From an uncultured Lachnospiraceae bacterium (lineage in GTDB: Bacteria > Bacillota_A > Clostridia > Lachnospirales > Lachnospiraceae), in NCBI GenBank assembly GCA_946613735.1, contig CAMOFS010000015.1, positions 1 to 12,477 on the forward strand: 12,477 nt of DNA, read 5' to 3'. A model generated the notes under the pieces. The model was not told where the DNA came from. It worked only from the letters and a program-made list of their open reading frames with translations, and searched no databases. Positions 6,990 through 12,477 of the stretch are shown here, piece after piece. The translations under genes were made by a program, and so were the position numbers. Numbering within the stretch: the stretch's first letter is position 1; every line of letters begins with the position of its first letter.

Positions 6990-7665
6990 CTGACGCCTCC
7001 TCTACCTGCTCATCGCTGACCACCACGCCCTTTTTAATGGTGATGACCCGCTTGTTCATCTGTCTGACGAAGTCCATATTGTGGGTAACCACCACCACTG
7101 TGGTACCGCGCTCGTTGATCTCCTCCAAAAGACGCATGATCTCCCAGGCATGCTGGTTGTCCAGGTTACCGGTAGGCTCATCCGCCAAAAGGATCTTGGG
7201 CTCATTTACCAGAGCCCTGGCTATGGCCACACGCTGCTGCTCACCACCGGAAAGCTGCTTGGGCAGTGAACGGTACTTGTGCGCCAGTCCCACCAGAGAA
7301 AGCATCTGGGGAACCCTCTTTTTTATCTCACGCTTGGGAGCCTCCACCACTCTCATGGCAAAGGCAACGTTCTCATATACATTGCGGTCTGGAAGCAGTC
7401 TGAAATTCTGGAAAACTACACCTATATTACGCCTGAACTTCGGTATCTGCTTTCTGGTTATCTTTGCTATATCCCTGCCGTTGACGATGATCTTGCCGTG
7501 GGTGGGGGTGAGTTCCTTTTGTAAAAGCTTGATTATGGTGGACTTACCCGATCCGGTAGCACCTATGATAAAAACAAACTCTCCGGGCCTGATATGCAGG
7601 TTCACATCCGTGATAGCCTGAACTCCGGCTTCATATGTCTTGCTGACATGTTCTAACTTGATCAT
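6979..7665 (-). CDS. ftsE: Cell-division ATP-binding protein FtsE
   Basis: Cytoplasmic ATPase of FtsEX. The 228 residues carry Walker A GATGSGKST (35-43), the Q-loop glutamine (86), the signature LSGGEQQR (138-145), Walker B KILLADE (157-163, catalytic E163), the FtsE-typical PTGNLD (164-169) and the switch histidine H195. The tail after residue 215 is acidic. The ATG overlaps the stop of the upstream regulator by one base (TAATG), and the gene overlaps ftsX by 11 bases, so expression of all three should be coupled. Length and motifs are normal for the family. Confidence 0.97.
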   Translation of the reverse strand: MIKLEHVSKTYEAGVQAITDVNLHIRPGEFVFIIGATGSGKSTIIKLLQKELTPTHGKIIVNGRDIAKITRKQIPKFRRNIGVVFQNFRLLPDRNVYENVAFAMRVVEAPKREIKKRVPQMLSLVGLAHKYRSLPKQLSGGEQQRVAIARALVNEPKILLADEPTGNLDNQHAWEIMRLLEEINERGTTVVVVTHNMDFVRQMNKRVITIKKGVVVSDEQVEEASDAD

Positions 7666-8753
7666 TAGAAATCCTGTCCCTCCATAAAACGCATATATTC
7701 TACAACCATGAGAGCGATCTTAAAGGTGATGGCATCCTCAAATACCCTAAGGTCCAGTCCGGTACTCTTCTGGAGCTTGTCCAGCCTGTAGACTAAGGTG
7801 TTACGGTGGATGTAAAGCTGTCTGGATGTCTCGGATACATTGAGGCTGTTCTCAAAGAACTTGCTGATAGTGGTCAGCGTCTCCTCGTCAAACTGATCCG
7901 GCTTTTTGTCCGAGAATATCTCATTTATAAACATCCGGCAAAGAGGCAGTGGCAGCTGGTAGATAAGTCGTCCTATGCCCAGTACCGAATATGCGATCAC
8001 ATCCCTGTCCTTAAAGAAGATCTTGCCCACATCCAGAGCCATCATGGCTTCCTTGTAGGATCTGGATACCTCACGGATCTCTCCTATAATGGTGCCGTAT
8101 GATATCCTCACTTCGCTCTTTTTGTAATCCCGGAATGCATCCAGGATGACCCGGGCAGTCTTTTCCACATCCTCGTAGCTGCCCTCATCCCCCAAGTGCT
8201 TGACCACAATGATATTGGTCTCATCCACTGCTGTCACGAAGTCAGGAGCATGAGTCCCGAATACGCTGCGTACCCGATCCAGCTCGTCACCGTTTTTTTC
8301 TTCTCCTATCTCCACCACCATTACGACCCGTCTGGCCTCAACATCAACGTGGAGCTTCTTGGCTCGGTTATAGATATCCACCAAAAGCATGTTGTCCAAA
8401 AGCAGGTTCTTGATAAAGGACTCCCTGTCAAAACGATCCCTGTAAGCCACCGAAAGCTCGGAAAGCTCATGGCACAAAAACTGTCCCGCCATGGCAGAGG
8501 TGTCGTCATCTCCCTCCACCACCGCAATGAACTTGAGTCCCTCGCCGTCAAAGACCTTGAAATAATAGCAGCCCCCGGTCTTCCTCTTATCAGAGCCTGA
8601 GCCTGTCAGCTTCAGGGCCGTGCCGGAATAATCCTTGGCATCCAAAACAGTACCGGCAAGCGCGTTACCCTCCGTATCAAACACACAGCACTTCTTACCC
8701 GTTATCTGAGTCAGGCCGTCTACAGCCCTCTGCAGAATCTGATTAGATATCAT
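7665..8753 (-). CDS. CdaR/PucR-family transcriptional regulator, coupled to ftsEX
   Basis: The 362 residues have three parts. Residues 1 to about 110 resemble the sugar-diacid-recognition domain (FDTEGNALAGT, YFKVFDGEGLKFIAVVEG). The middle (about 115-290) resembles the degenerate GGDEF-like domain of this family. The end (about 305-352) is the PucR-type helix-turn-helix (SETSRQLYIHRNTLVYRLDKL). Family members bind DNA and respond to a small molecule such as a sugar diacid. The ATG has GAGGGG seven bases upstream. The stop overlaps the ftsE start, so the regulator is the first gene of the ftsE-ftsX-ctpA unit. No sugar-acid catabolic genes are near, so the ligand and targets are unknown; control of its own operon is a reasonable guess. 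The cysteine pair at 22-23 and C62 lie in the sensory domain. Confidence 0.88.
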   Translation of the reverse strand: MISNQILQRAVDGLTQITGKKCCVFDTEGNALAGTVLDAKDYSGTALKLTGSGSDKRKTGGCYYFKVFDGEGLKFIAVVEGDDDTSAMAGQFLCHELSELSVAYRDRFDRESFIKNLLLDNMLLVDIYNRAKKLHVDVEARRVVMVVEIGEEKNGDELDRVRSVFGTHAPDFVTAVDETNIIVVKHLGDEGSYEDVEKTARVILDAFRDYKKSEVRISYGTIIGEIREVSRSYKEAMMALDVGKIFFKDRDVIAYSVLGIGRLIYQLPLPLCRMFINEIFSDKKPDQFDEETLTTISKFFENSLNVSETSRQLYIHRNTLVYRLDKLQKSTGLDLRVFEDAITFKIALMVVEYMRFMEGQDF

Positions 8754-8877
8754 ATAATAACCCCTCTATACAAAATCTACAAAAACCCCGTGTCAAATTA
8801 TTGCATTCTTGCCAAGCATACGCCATTATCATATACTAAATGCCTAAAAAATGGAAGAGTTTTTAGGATAATTTTTG
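8754..8877 (-). promoter_or_regulatory. Upstream region of the regulator-ftsEX operon, with an inverted repeat
   Basis: The gap between the NlpC/P60 terminator and the regulator start must hold the promoter of the cdaR-like/ftsEX operon, but I cannot place it with confidence. A consensus TTGACA (8790-8795 on the complement) lacks a good -10 at 17 bases; the best hexamers after it are TTGTAT or, too far away, TATAGA. A perfect 8-base inverted repeat, CCTAAAAA (8843-8850) and TTTTTAGG (8860-8867) with a 9-base spacer, lies about 90 bases before the start codon and could be an operator. Confidence 0.4.
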
Positions 8878-8914
8878 TATAAAATAAAGGGGTCCATCCT
8901 TTCGGATGAACCCC
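8878..8914 (-). terminator. Rho-independent terminator after the NlpC/P60 gene
   Basis: On the minus strand GGGGTTCATCC (8904-8914) pairs with GGATGGACCCC (8889-8899) around a GAAA loop. The 11-base stem has one G-U pair and is followed by the T-rich tail TTTATTTTAT. It lies 14 bases past the stop codon. Confidence 0.9.
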
Positions 8915-8928
8915 CTCTCATGGTCTTT

Positions 8929-10188
8929 TTAAAGAACTCGTCTCACTGCCAAAATCTGGCGGTAATTAACGTTGCCGTAGGTAATACCCGTGCGAGGGTT
9001 GCTGGCGTGAACGATGGTGCCATTACCTGCGTAGATGGCAACATGTCCGCTGTAGCAGACTATATCGCCGGGCTGCATATCGCTGGTGCTGACTGCATAA
9101 CCAACGCTGCGATCCCCTGATGAACTGTGGGGAAGTGATACTCCGAATGCCGAATACACACTCATGACAAAACCGGAGCAGTCGGTGCCGTTGGTAAGGG
9201 ATGATCCGCCGTATACATAAGGGTTACCAACGAACTGTGATGCATAGTTGACAACCGAGCTTCCGGATCCGCCACTGGGTGCAGTATAGGAAGGCTGTGT
9301 AGTGGTGGTGCCGCCGCCCGAAGGAGTGGACTGTGTAACAGGTGCGCTGGCTGCTGCCCTTTGGGCTGCTTCTGCTGCAGCTGCCGCCTGCTCGGCTGCC
9401 TCTCTTGCCGCTGCCTCAGCCGCAAGCCTGGCCTCTTCTTCTGCCTTTGACTCGGCGTATGTATACTCAGTAGAAAGATCAACATATTTTGTCGAAACGT
9501 ATCCGTCTCCCTCTTCAACGGATACCTTGACCCAGCCGTCTTCAGACTTCTTCTCGCTGGTAACGGTAAGATCCTCATTCTTGGGAACCATACCTATGAC
9601 ATCACTCTTTTTGGAAGCCTTGGAACGGACATAAAGGGTATCTGCCAAAACAGTGGCTACGCGGCGTGATGCATTCTTGATAGCCTTCTCGTCGCCAACT
9701 GTAACGTATTTGGCCTTGACGAAGCCTACCACGCTGCCGGACTTGATCTTGTACCAGCTGCCCTTTTTCTTAAGAACTGTGGCTGCGCCATTGTGATATA
9801 GCTTGCCCACAACCTCGGAATCCTCCGTAGCGTGTGCACGGACATTGACATAATCGTCTACCTTGGCAATGGCGATATCGGAAATATCATCCTCATCATC
9901 TTCCTTTTCCTTCTTATCGGAAGATGCCACTACCGTAGTCTCATTCTCCTGAGGCTCCTGCACCGCATTGGCAGCTGCAGTAGCTGAAGAAAGCATATTC
10001 GCCATAGCTAAATTAATACCTGAAAGTGTGGTATAGCTATTGGCTGTCTCTGTAATGGAAACATCTGTGGAAAGCATCGCCGTAGCTCCGGCTATAGGAT
10101 TGGCAAATGCCGTAAGTCCTGTGGACGTGATCGTCAGACCTGTTGTAAGTAAAGTAGCTGCTAATCTAACCTTACGATTACGATTCAT
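8929..10188 (-). CDS. Secreted peptidoglycan endopeptidase: two SH3 domains plus NlpC/P60
   Basis: A wall hydrolase expected to cut stem peptides outside the cell. The 419 residues begin with a signal peptide (basic MNRNRKVR, hydrophobic 9-26, likely cut near AFA-N at 29-30). After a Ser/Thr/Asp-rich linker come two bacterial SH3 domains (about 107-165 and 176-237; VDDYVNVRAHA and ADTLYVRSKAS mark their starts). Next are an Ala/Glu-rich helical stretch (about 247-281), a Gly/Thr/Ser linker, and a C-terminal NlpC/P60 domain (about 312-419). The catalytic residues are C337 in DCSGF, H382 in GHVAIYAG and H394 in IVHAS. The start has AAGAGGTG eight bases upstream. The gene has its own consensus promoter, WalR-like boxes and terminator, so it is a single-gene unit. 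It lies next to the FtsEX operon and is a candidate FtsEX-controlled hydrolase, though it lacks the long coiled coil of CwlO or PcsB. Confidence 0.93.
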   Translation of the reverse strand: MNRNRKVRLAATLLTTGLTITSTGLTAFANPIAGATAMLSTDVSITETANSYTTLSGINLAMANMLSSATAAANAVQEPQENETTVVASSDKKEKEDDEDDISDIAIAKVDDYVNVRAHATEDSEVVGKLYHNGAATVLKKKGSWYKIKSGSVVGFVKAKYVTVGDEKAIKNASRRVATVLADTLYVRSKASKKSDVIGMVPKNEDLTVTSEKKSEDGWVKVSVEEGDGYVSTKYVDLSTEYTYAESKAEEEARLAAEAAAREAAEQAAAAAEAAQRAAASAPVTQSTPSGGGTTTTQPSYTAPSGGSGSSVVNYASQFVGNPYVYGGSSLTNGTDCSGFVMSVYSAFGVSLPHSSSGDRSVGYAVSTSDMQPGDIVCYSGHVAIYAGNGTIVHASNPRTGITYGNVNYRQILAVRRVL

Positions 10189-10235
10189 TGTAAAAACACC
10201 TCTTAATATAATTGCTACGTAAATCTACATTATTT

Positions 10236-10262
10236 GTTACAAACTTGTTACAATTTGTTACC
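10236..10262 (-). promoter_or_regulatory. WalR-like operator: TGTAAC-N5-TGTAAC plus a third half-site
   Basis: On the minus strand the hexamers read GGTAAC (10257-10262), TGTAAC (10247-10252) and TGTAAC (10236-10241). The last two are separated by exactly five bases and match the published Bacillus WalR (YycF) box, TGTWAH-N5-TGTWAH. Repeat starts are 10 and 11 bases apart, one helical turn. The boxes fall just after the predicted transcription start, a position that usually means repression. Confidence 0.6.
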
Positions 10263-10272
10263 AACAATGCAT

Positions 10273-10301
10273 ATTATAGCCTCAGAAAACTCTTTTGTCA
10301 A
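10273..10301 (-). promoter_or_regulatory. Consensus sigma-A promoter of the NlpC/P60 gene
   Basis: On the minus strand TTGACA (10296-10301) and TATAAT (10273-10278) are both perfect hexamers with a 17-base spacer. Transcription should begin near 10266, giving a leader of about 78 bases that contains the WalR-like boxes. Confidence 0.88.
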
Positions 10302-10332
10302 CACTCAGTGTCGCTTTTTCTAAATATTAAAC

Positions 10333-10385
10333 GGACATAAGGTCGAAAAATGCTACGTCAGCAGCATTTCTTCTCCCTTATGCCC
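10333..10385 (-). terminator. Terminator of trxB nested in a longer palindrome
   Basis: The core hairpin (10348-10369) has 9-base arms, AAATGCTGC and GTAGCATTT, with a TGAC loop, and continues into further T bases (10346-10347 on the complement). Around it a second pair of arms, 10333-10342 and 10376-10385, is complementary at 9 of 10 positions (CATAAGG/CCTTATG core). The whole 53-base element could fold into one long interrupted stem. It starts 11 bases after the trxB stop. Confidence 0.75.
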
Positions 10386-10396
10386 TTACAGATATT

Positions 10397-11308
10397 CTAT
10401 AGAGACGTAAGAAAACGTTCCACTGAAGTGATGGCATTAGCGCCGTCGGCAGCCGCAGTGATGACCTGTCGAAGCTGCTTGGTACGGACATCTCCTGCTG
10501 CAAAAATGCCGGGGATAGAGGTCTCACAGCTCTCACCGGCGATGATATAACCGCCCTCATCCCTGTCGGGAAGTCCCTCGATACCTTCGAGATTCGGAAC
10601 TATCCCCACTGCCATGAACACGCCGTTAACAGGAAGCTCGGACTTCTCTCCTGTCTTCTTATTAGATAAAAGCAGCTTTTCCACTGCCATCTTGCCCACG
10701 ATCTCATCCACTACCGTATCGTAAATGGGCTCGATCTTCTCATTGGACAAAAGCTGATCCTGGAGCATCTTTGCTCCCCTGAACTCATCACGCCTGTGGA
10801 TGATATATACCTTTTCGGCAAAACGGGATAAGAAGATGGCATCCTCAAGCGCCACGTCTCCGCCACCCACTACGGCTACTGTCTTATTTCTGAAAAAAGC
10901 TCCATCACAGGTAGCGCAGTAAGAAACGCCCGAACCTGTAAGCTCTCTCTCACCGGGTACTCCCAGCTTTCTGTGATCAGCACCGGTGGCAATGATGACG
11001 GCCCTTGTCTCATACTCTCCCTTTTGTGTGATCACCTTTTTATGATCCCCTGCATCCTCAATGGAATTAACGCGGTCAGTGGCATACTCGACCTCAAACT
11101 TATCTGCATGCTCCTTGAACTTATCTCCCAGCTCCATGCCGCCAAGGCCGGGAAGTCCGGGATAATTGTCCACCTCATAGGTGGTGGAGATCTGTCCTCC
11201 GGCCACAGGATTGTCGGAGATCACAAGTACATTAAAGCCTGCACGTCTGCCATAGATAGCTGCTGAAAGTCCTGCAGGTCCGTTTCCTATTATAATAACA
11301 TCATACAT
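10397..11308 (-). CDS. trxB: Thioredoxin reductase
   Basis: Flavoprotein that passes electrons from NADPH through FAD to thioredoxin in the cytoplasm. The 303 residues show the FAD site GNGPAG (8-13), the redox-active CATC (131-134), the NADPH fold GGGDVALEDA (148-157) with HRRDEFR (171-177) binding the NADPH phosphate, and the closing FAD motif GIFAAGDVR (267-275). The frame extends upstream to a GTG at 11326, but that codon overlaps the Shine-Dalgarno sequence. The ATG at 11308, with AGGAGG nine bases upstream, gives the family-standard start MYDVIIIGNG. The gene has its own promoter and terminator and is a single-gene unit; no thioredoxin gene is adjacent. Confidence 0.96.
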   Translation of the reverse strand: MYDVIIIGNGPAGLSAAIYGRRAGFNVLVISDNPVAGGQISTTYEVDNYPGLPGLGGMELGDKFKEHADKFEVEYATDRVNSIEDAGDHKKVITQKGEYETRAVIIATGADHRKLGVPGERELTGSGVSYCATCDGAFFRNKTVAVVGGGDVALEDAIFLSRFAEKVYIIHRRDEFRGAKMLQDQLLSNEKIEPIYDTVVDEIVGKMAVEKLLLSNKKTGEKSELPVNGVFMAVGIVPNLEGIEGLPDRDEGGYIIAGESCETSIPGIFAAGDVRTKQLRQVITAAADGANAITSVERFLTSL

Positions 11309-11359
11309 ATCACATACCCTCCTCACTTATCTTTTTCAAAATTATATTTTGCACAATAC

Positions 11360-11388
11360 ATATTATCAGCCCAAAATCATTTTGTCAA
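11360..11388 (-). promoter_or_regulatory. Sigma-A promoter of trxB
   Basis: On the minus strand TTGACA (11383-11388) and TAATAT (11360-11365) are separated by 17 bases. The start point would be near 11353, with a leader of about 45 bases. Confidence 0.8.
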
Positions 11389-11420
11389 GTACGAATCCGC
11401 ATCCTTTTACATTCAACTCC

Positions 11421-11444
11421 GCTCCCAATTTCACTAAATTGAGC
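11421..11444. repeat. Small inverted repeat upstream of the trxB promoter
   Basis: GCTC (11421-11424) plus AATTT (11427-11431) pair with AAATT (11436-11440) plus GAGC (11441-11444) around CACT, with two unpaired bases (CC) on one arm. It lies between the trxB -35 and the repeat hairpin. It has no T-tail, so it is not a terminator; its role is unknown. Confidence 0.45.
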
Positions 11445-11450
11445 CTTTCC

Positions 11451-11519
11451 TGTCATCCTGAGCGAAGCGAAGGATCCTATTATTTTGGAAAGAGATTCTT
11501 CGCTGCGCTCAGAATGACA
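11451..11519. repeat. Two inverted copies of a dispersed repeat forming a long hairpin
   Basis: Arm 11451-11476 begins TGTCATCCTGAGCGAAGCGA. Arm 11494-11519 is its inverted copy, 23 of 26 positions complementary, and a 17-base loop (11477-11493) separates them. The sequence is the one whose translation gives HSERSEES and FASLRMT strings, seen in intergenic DNA of many unrelated bacteria. A third, partly decayed pair lies at 4771-4815. Here it sits in non-coding DNA between the terminator of the upstream gene and the trxB promoter. I see no transposase or target duplication, so it behaves like a REP- or MITE-type element. Confidence 0.85.
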
Positions 11520-11570
11520 ATGGTGTGATTGCATGGGCTTAATGACATTGACTATTATATAATTACAGGC

Positions 11571-11614
11571 AAAAAAAAGAAAGCCCTCCCGCAAGTATCT
11601 GCGGAAAAGCCTTC
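11571..11614 (-). terminator. Strong Rho-independent terminator after the RsgI-like gene
   Basis: On the minus strand two 15-base arms (11600-11614 and 11579-11593) pair fully if G-U pairs are allowed, around a 6-base loop (11594-11599). Eight T follow (11571-11578 on the complement). It starts about 20 bases past the stop codon. Confidence 0.92.
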
Positions 11615-11634
11615 CCTTGTATGGTCTTATGTAA

Positions 11635-12477
11635 CTATCCCAGCTTTGACATATCGATGGGTGCATCTCCATCCACCTCATCATCGCCTGTGGAAACGAT
11701 GTCCTCGGCATCCTCGTCAGATGAAACCGTGGTCTCATCCGGTGTGACTGTCACGGCATCATCGGTGCCGTCACCGTCTGTGCCCGTATCGGCATCTGCA
11801 GGAGGGGTAGTGACCTCATCAGTCTTGCCGGGCTTATCACCGGTCTCCTTGGTGTCAGAAGCAGTCGAATCTTCCTCGATGGTCTCCTCCGTGCCACCGG
11901 CTGTTGCTATCTCTGTCGATCCTGCGGATGTGCCTGTATCTGCAACCGCATCATCCGGCTTATCTTCACCGGTCGTATCCTGCTTATCATCCGTATCGGC
12001 CAGCTCTATAACGATGGTGTCGTCATCATCTACAGTCAGGCTATCCTCTGTCGCACCCTCTATCAGGGTTCTTACGGCGCTGGTCTTGTAGTATTCTACG
12101 GGATCCGAAAGCTTCGGAACAACCGCTTTTTTCTCTATATCTTCAGTAGAGGCCGTGAGTCTCTCCTCATCTGACTTCATGACAGCGTATCTGCCACCTG
12201 AAAGCCCCAGCTCATCAGCTTCTTTTTTATTCTCCTCCGAAATGGCAAATACTGTAACATTGTATGCCTCCGAGGAAAGCTGTGACTCTATCTCTGCTGT
12301 AAGCTGCGCATACTTTTTCTGGCTGCCGGAACAAACCGATACTAAAATGTAGGGATCGTCCTCCTCTGCCAGATAACCCAAGTCCTTAAGGATGTCCTCT
12401 GTCTTGGCAAGGGCCTCTGTAAGAGTATCTCCCTTGACTCCCTCCTCATAGAGCTGCTCTACAACCTCCTTGGCGTC
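11635..12477 (-). CDS. RsgI-like anti-sigma-factor protein, C-terminal part (5' partial)
   Basis: The frame is open from the right edge to the stop at 11635, 280 codons, so the N-terminus and any membrane segment lie outside. The first 105 or so visible residues resemble the middle domain of RsgI-type anti-sigma factors. The features are a helix LTEALAKTEDILKDLGYL, then DPYILVSV, a helix of about 20 residues, a strand (NVTVFAI), and KEADELGLSGGRYAVMKS, close to the family pattern of a KxAxxLGIS-G-K end. In that family the domain lies outside the membrane and follows an anti-sigma segment that binds SigI. From about residue 140 the chain becomes low-complexity, rich in Asp, Glu, Thr, Ser and Gly, ending DGDAPIDMSKLG. 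This would be a disordered external tail; no carbohydrate-binding domain is visible. The family call rests on pattern memory; a different exported protein is possible. Confidence 0.6.
   Translation of the reverse strand, partial: DAKEVVEQLYEEGVKGDTLTEALAKTEDILKDLGYLAEEDDPYILVSVCSGSQKKYAQLTAEIESQLSSEAYNVTVFAISEENKKEADELGLSGGRYAVMKSDEERLTASTEDIEKKAVVPKLSDPVEYYKTSAVRTLIEGATEDSLTVDDDDTIVIELADTDDKQDTTGEDKPDDAVADTGTSAGSTEIATAGGTEETIEEDSTASDTKETGDKPGKTDEVTTPPADADTGTDGDGTDDAVTVTPDETTVSSDEDAEDIVSTGDDEVDGDAPIDMSKLG

Noticed and set aside
11309..11326. GTG start for trxB six codons upstream
   Set aside because: The GTG overlaps the AGGAGG ribosome-binding site; the ATG at 11308 gives the standard family N-terminus.
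11385..11738. Minus-strand 117-codon frame containing HSERSEES and FASLRMT strings
   Set aside because: It runs through the RsgI-like gene tail in another frame, the terminator and the dispersed repeat hairpin. The strings are the known signature of spurious frames across that repeat.
11621..12091. Plus-strand 156-codon frame rich in Ser and Val
   Set aside because: It is the antisense reading of the Asp/Thr/Glu-rich tail of the RsgI-like gene, where repetitive GAT/GAC/ACC codons keep the other strand open; no ribosome-binding site.
1..12477. CRISPR array, prophage, transposase, toxin-antitoxin or defence system
   Set aside because: No regular spaced repeats, integrase, transposase, nuclease or toxin motifs; all long frames are housekeeping genes or their shadows.

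Overview
The window is a run of chromosomal housekeeping DNA in which every supported gene lies on the minus strand, so the order of transcription is from right to left. The gene set points to a low-to-mid GC member of the Clostridia, most likely Lachnospiraceae. The evidence is an NlpC/P60 wall hydrolase with two SH3 domains, a CdaR-type regulator coupled to ftsEX, Gram-positive-strength Shine-Dalgarno sites, a two-ACT LysC, and the interspersed repeat whose translation gives the familiar HSERSEES / FASLRMT strings. This taxonomic call is inference from family resemblance, not from a marker gene.

Layout, in the direction of transcription. (1) 12477-11635: the C-terminal part of an RsgI-like anti-sigma-factor protein with a long acidic Thr/Ser tail, closed by a strong terminator. 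(2) 11634-11309: a 326-base gap holding that terminator, a hairpin made of two inverted copies of the dispersed repeat, a smaller inverted repeat and the trxB promoter. (3) trxB (thioredoxin reductase) with its own promoter and a terminator nested in a longer palindrome. (4) A secreted NlpC/P60 peptidoglycan hydrolase with a consensus promoter, WalR-like boxes just downstream of the start point, and its own terminator. (5) A probable operon of cdaR-like regulator - ftsE - ftsX - ctpA - prfB - hom - lysC. The first four genes overlap or nearly touch. A repeat hairpin separates ctpA from prfB. (6) A 112-residue protein of unknown function as a single-gene unit with its own promoter and terminator. 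(7) The N-terminal part of an HD phosphohydrolase of the RelA/SpoT type with an unusual cysteine-rich N-terminus, running off the left edge.

Functionally the right and centre concern envelope growth and division: FtsEX is the ABC-type complex that gates wall hydrolases, CtpA is a membrane-anchored PDZ protease, and the NlpC/P60 enzyme is a secreted endopeptidase whose control region looks like a WalRK target. The left half joins translation termination (RF2) with the first and third enzymes of the aspartate pathway (LysC, Hom). I do not see a new defence system, mobile element, CRISPR array, tRNA or rRNA. The most interesting signals are regulatory: a full-strength internal ribosome-binding site inside lysC, the WalR-like boxes, the repeat hairpins, and a prfB that lacks the usual recoding site.
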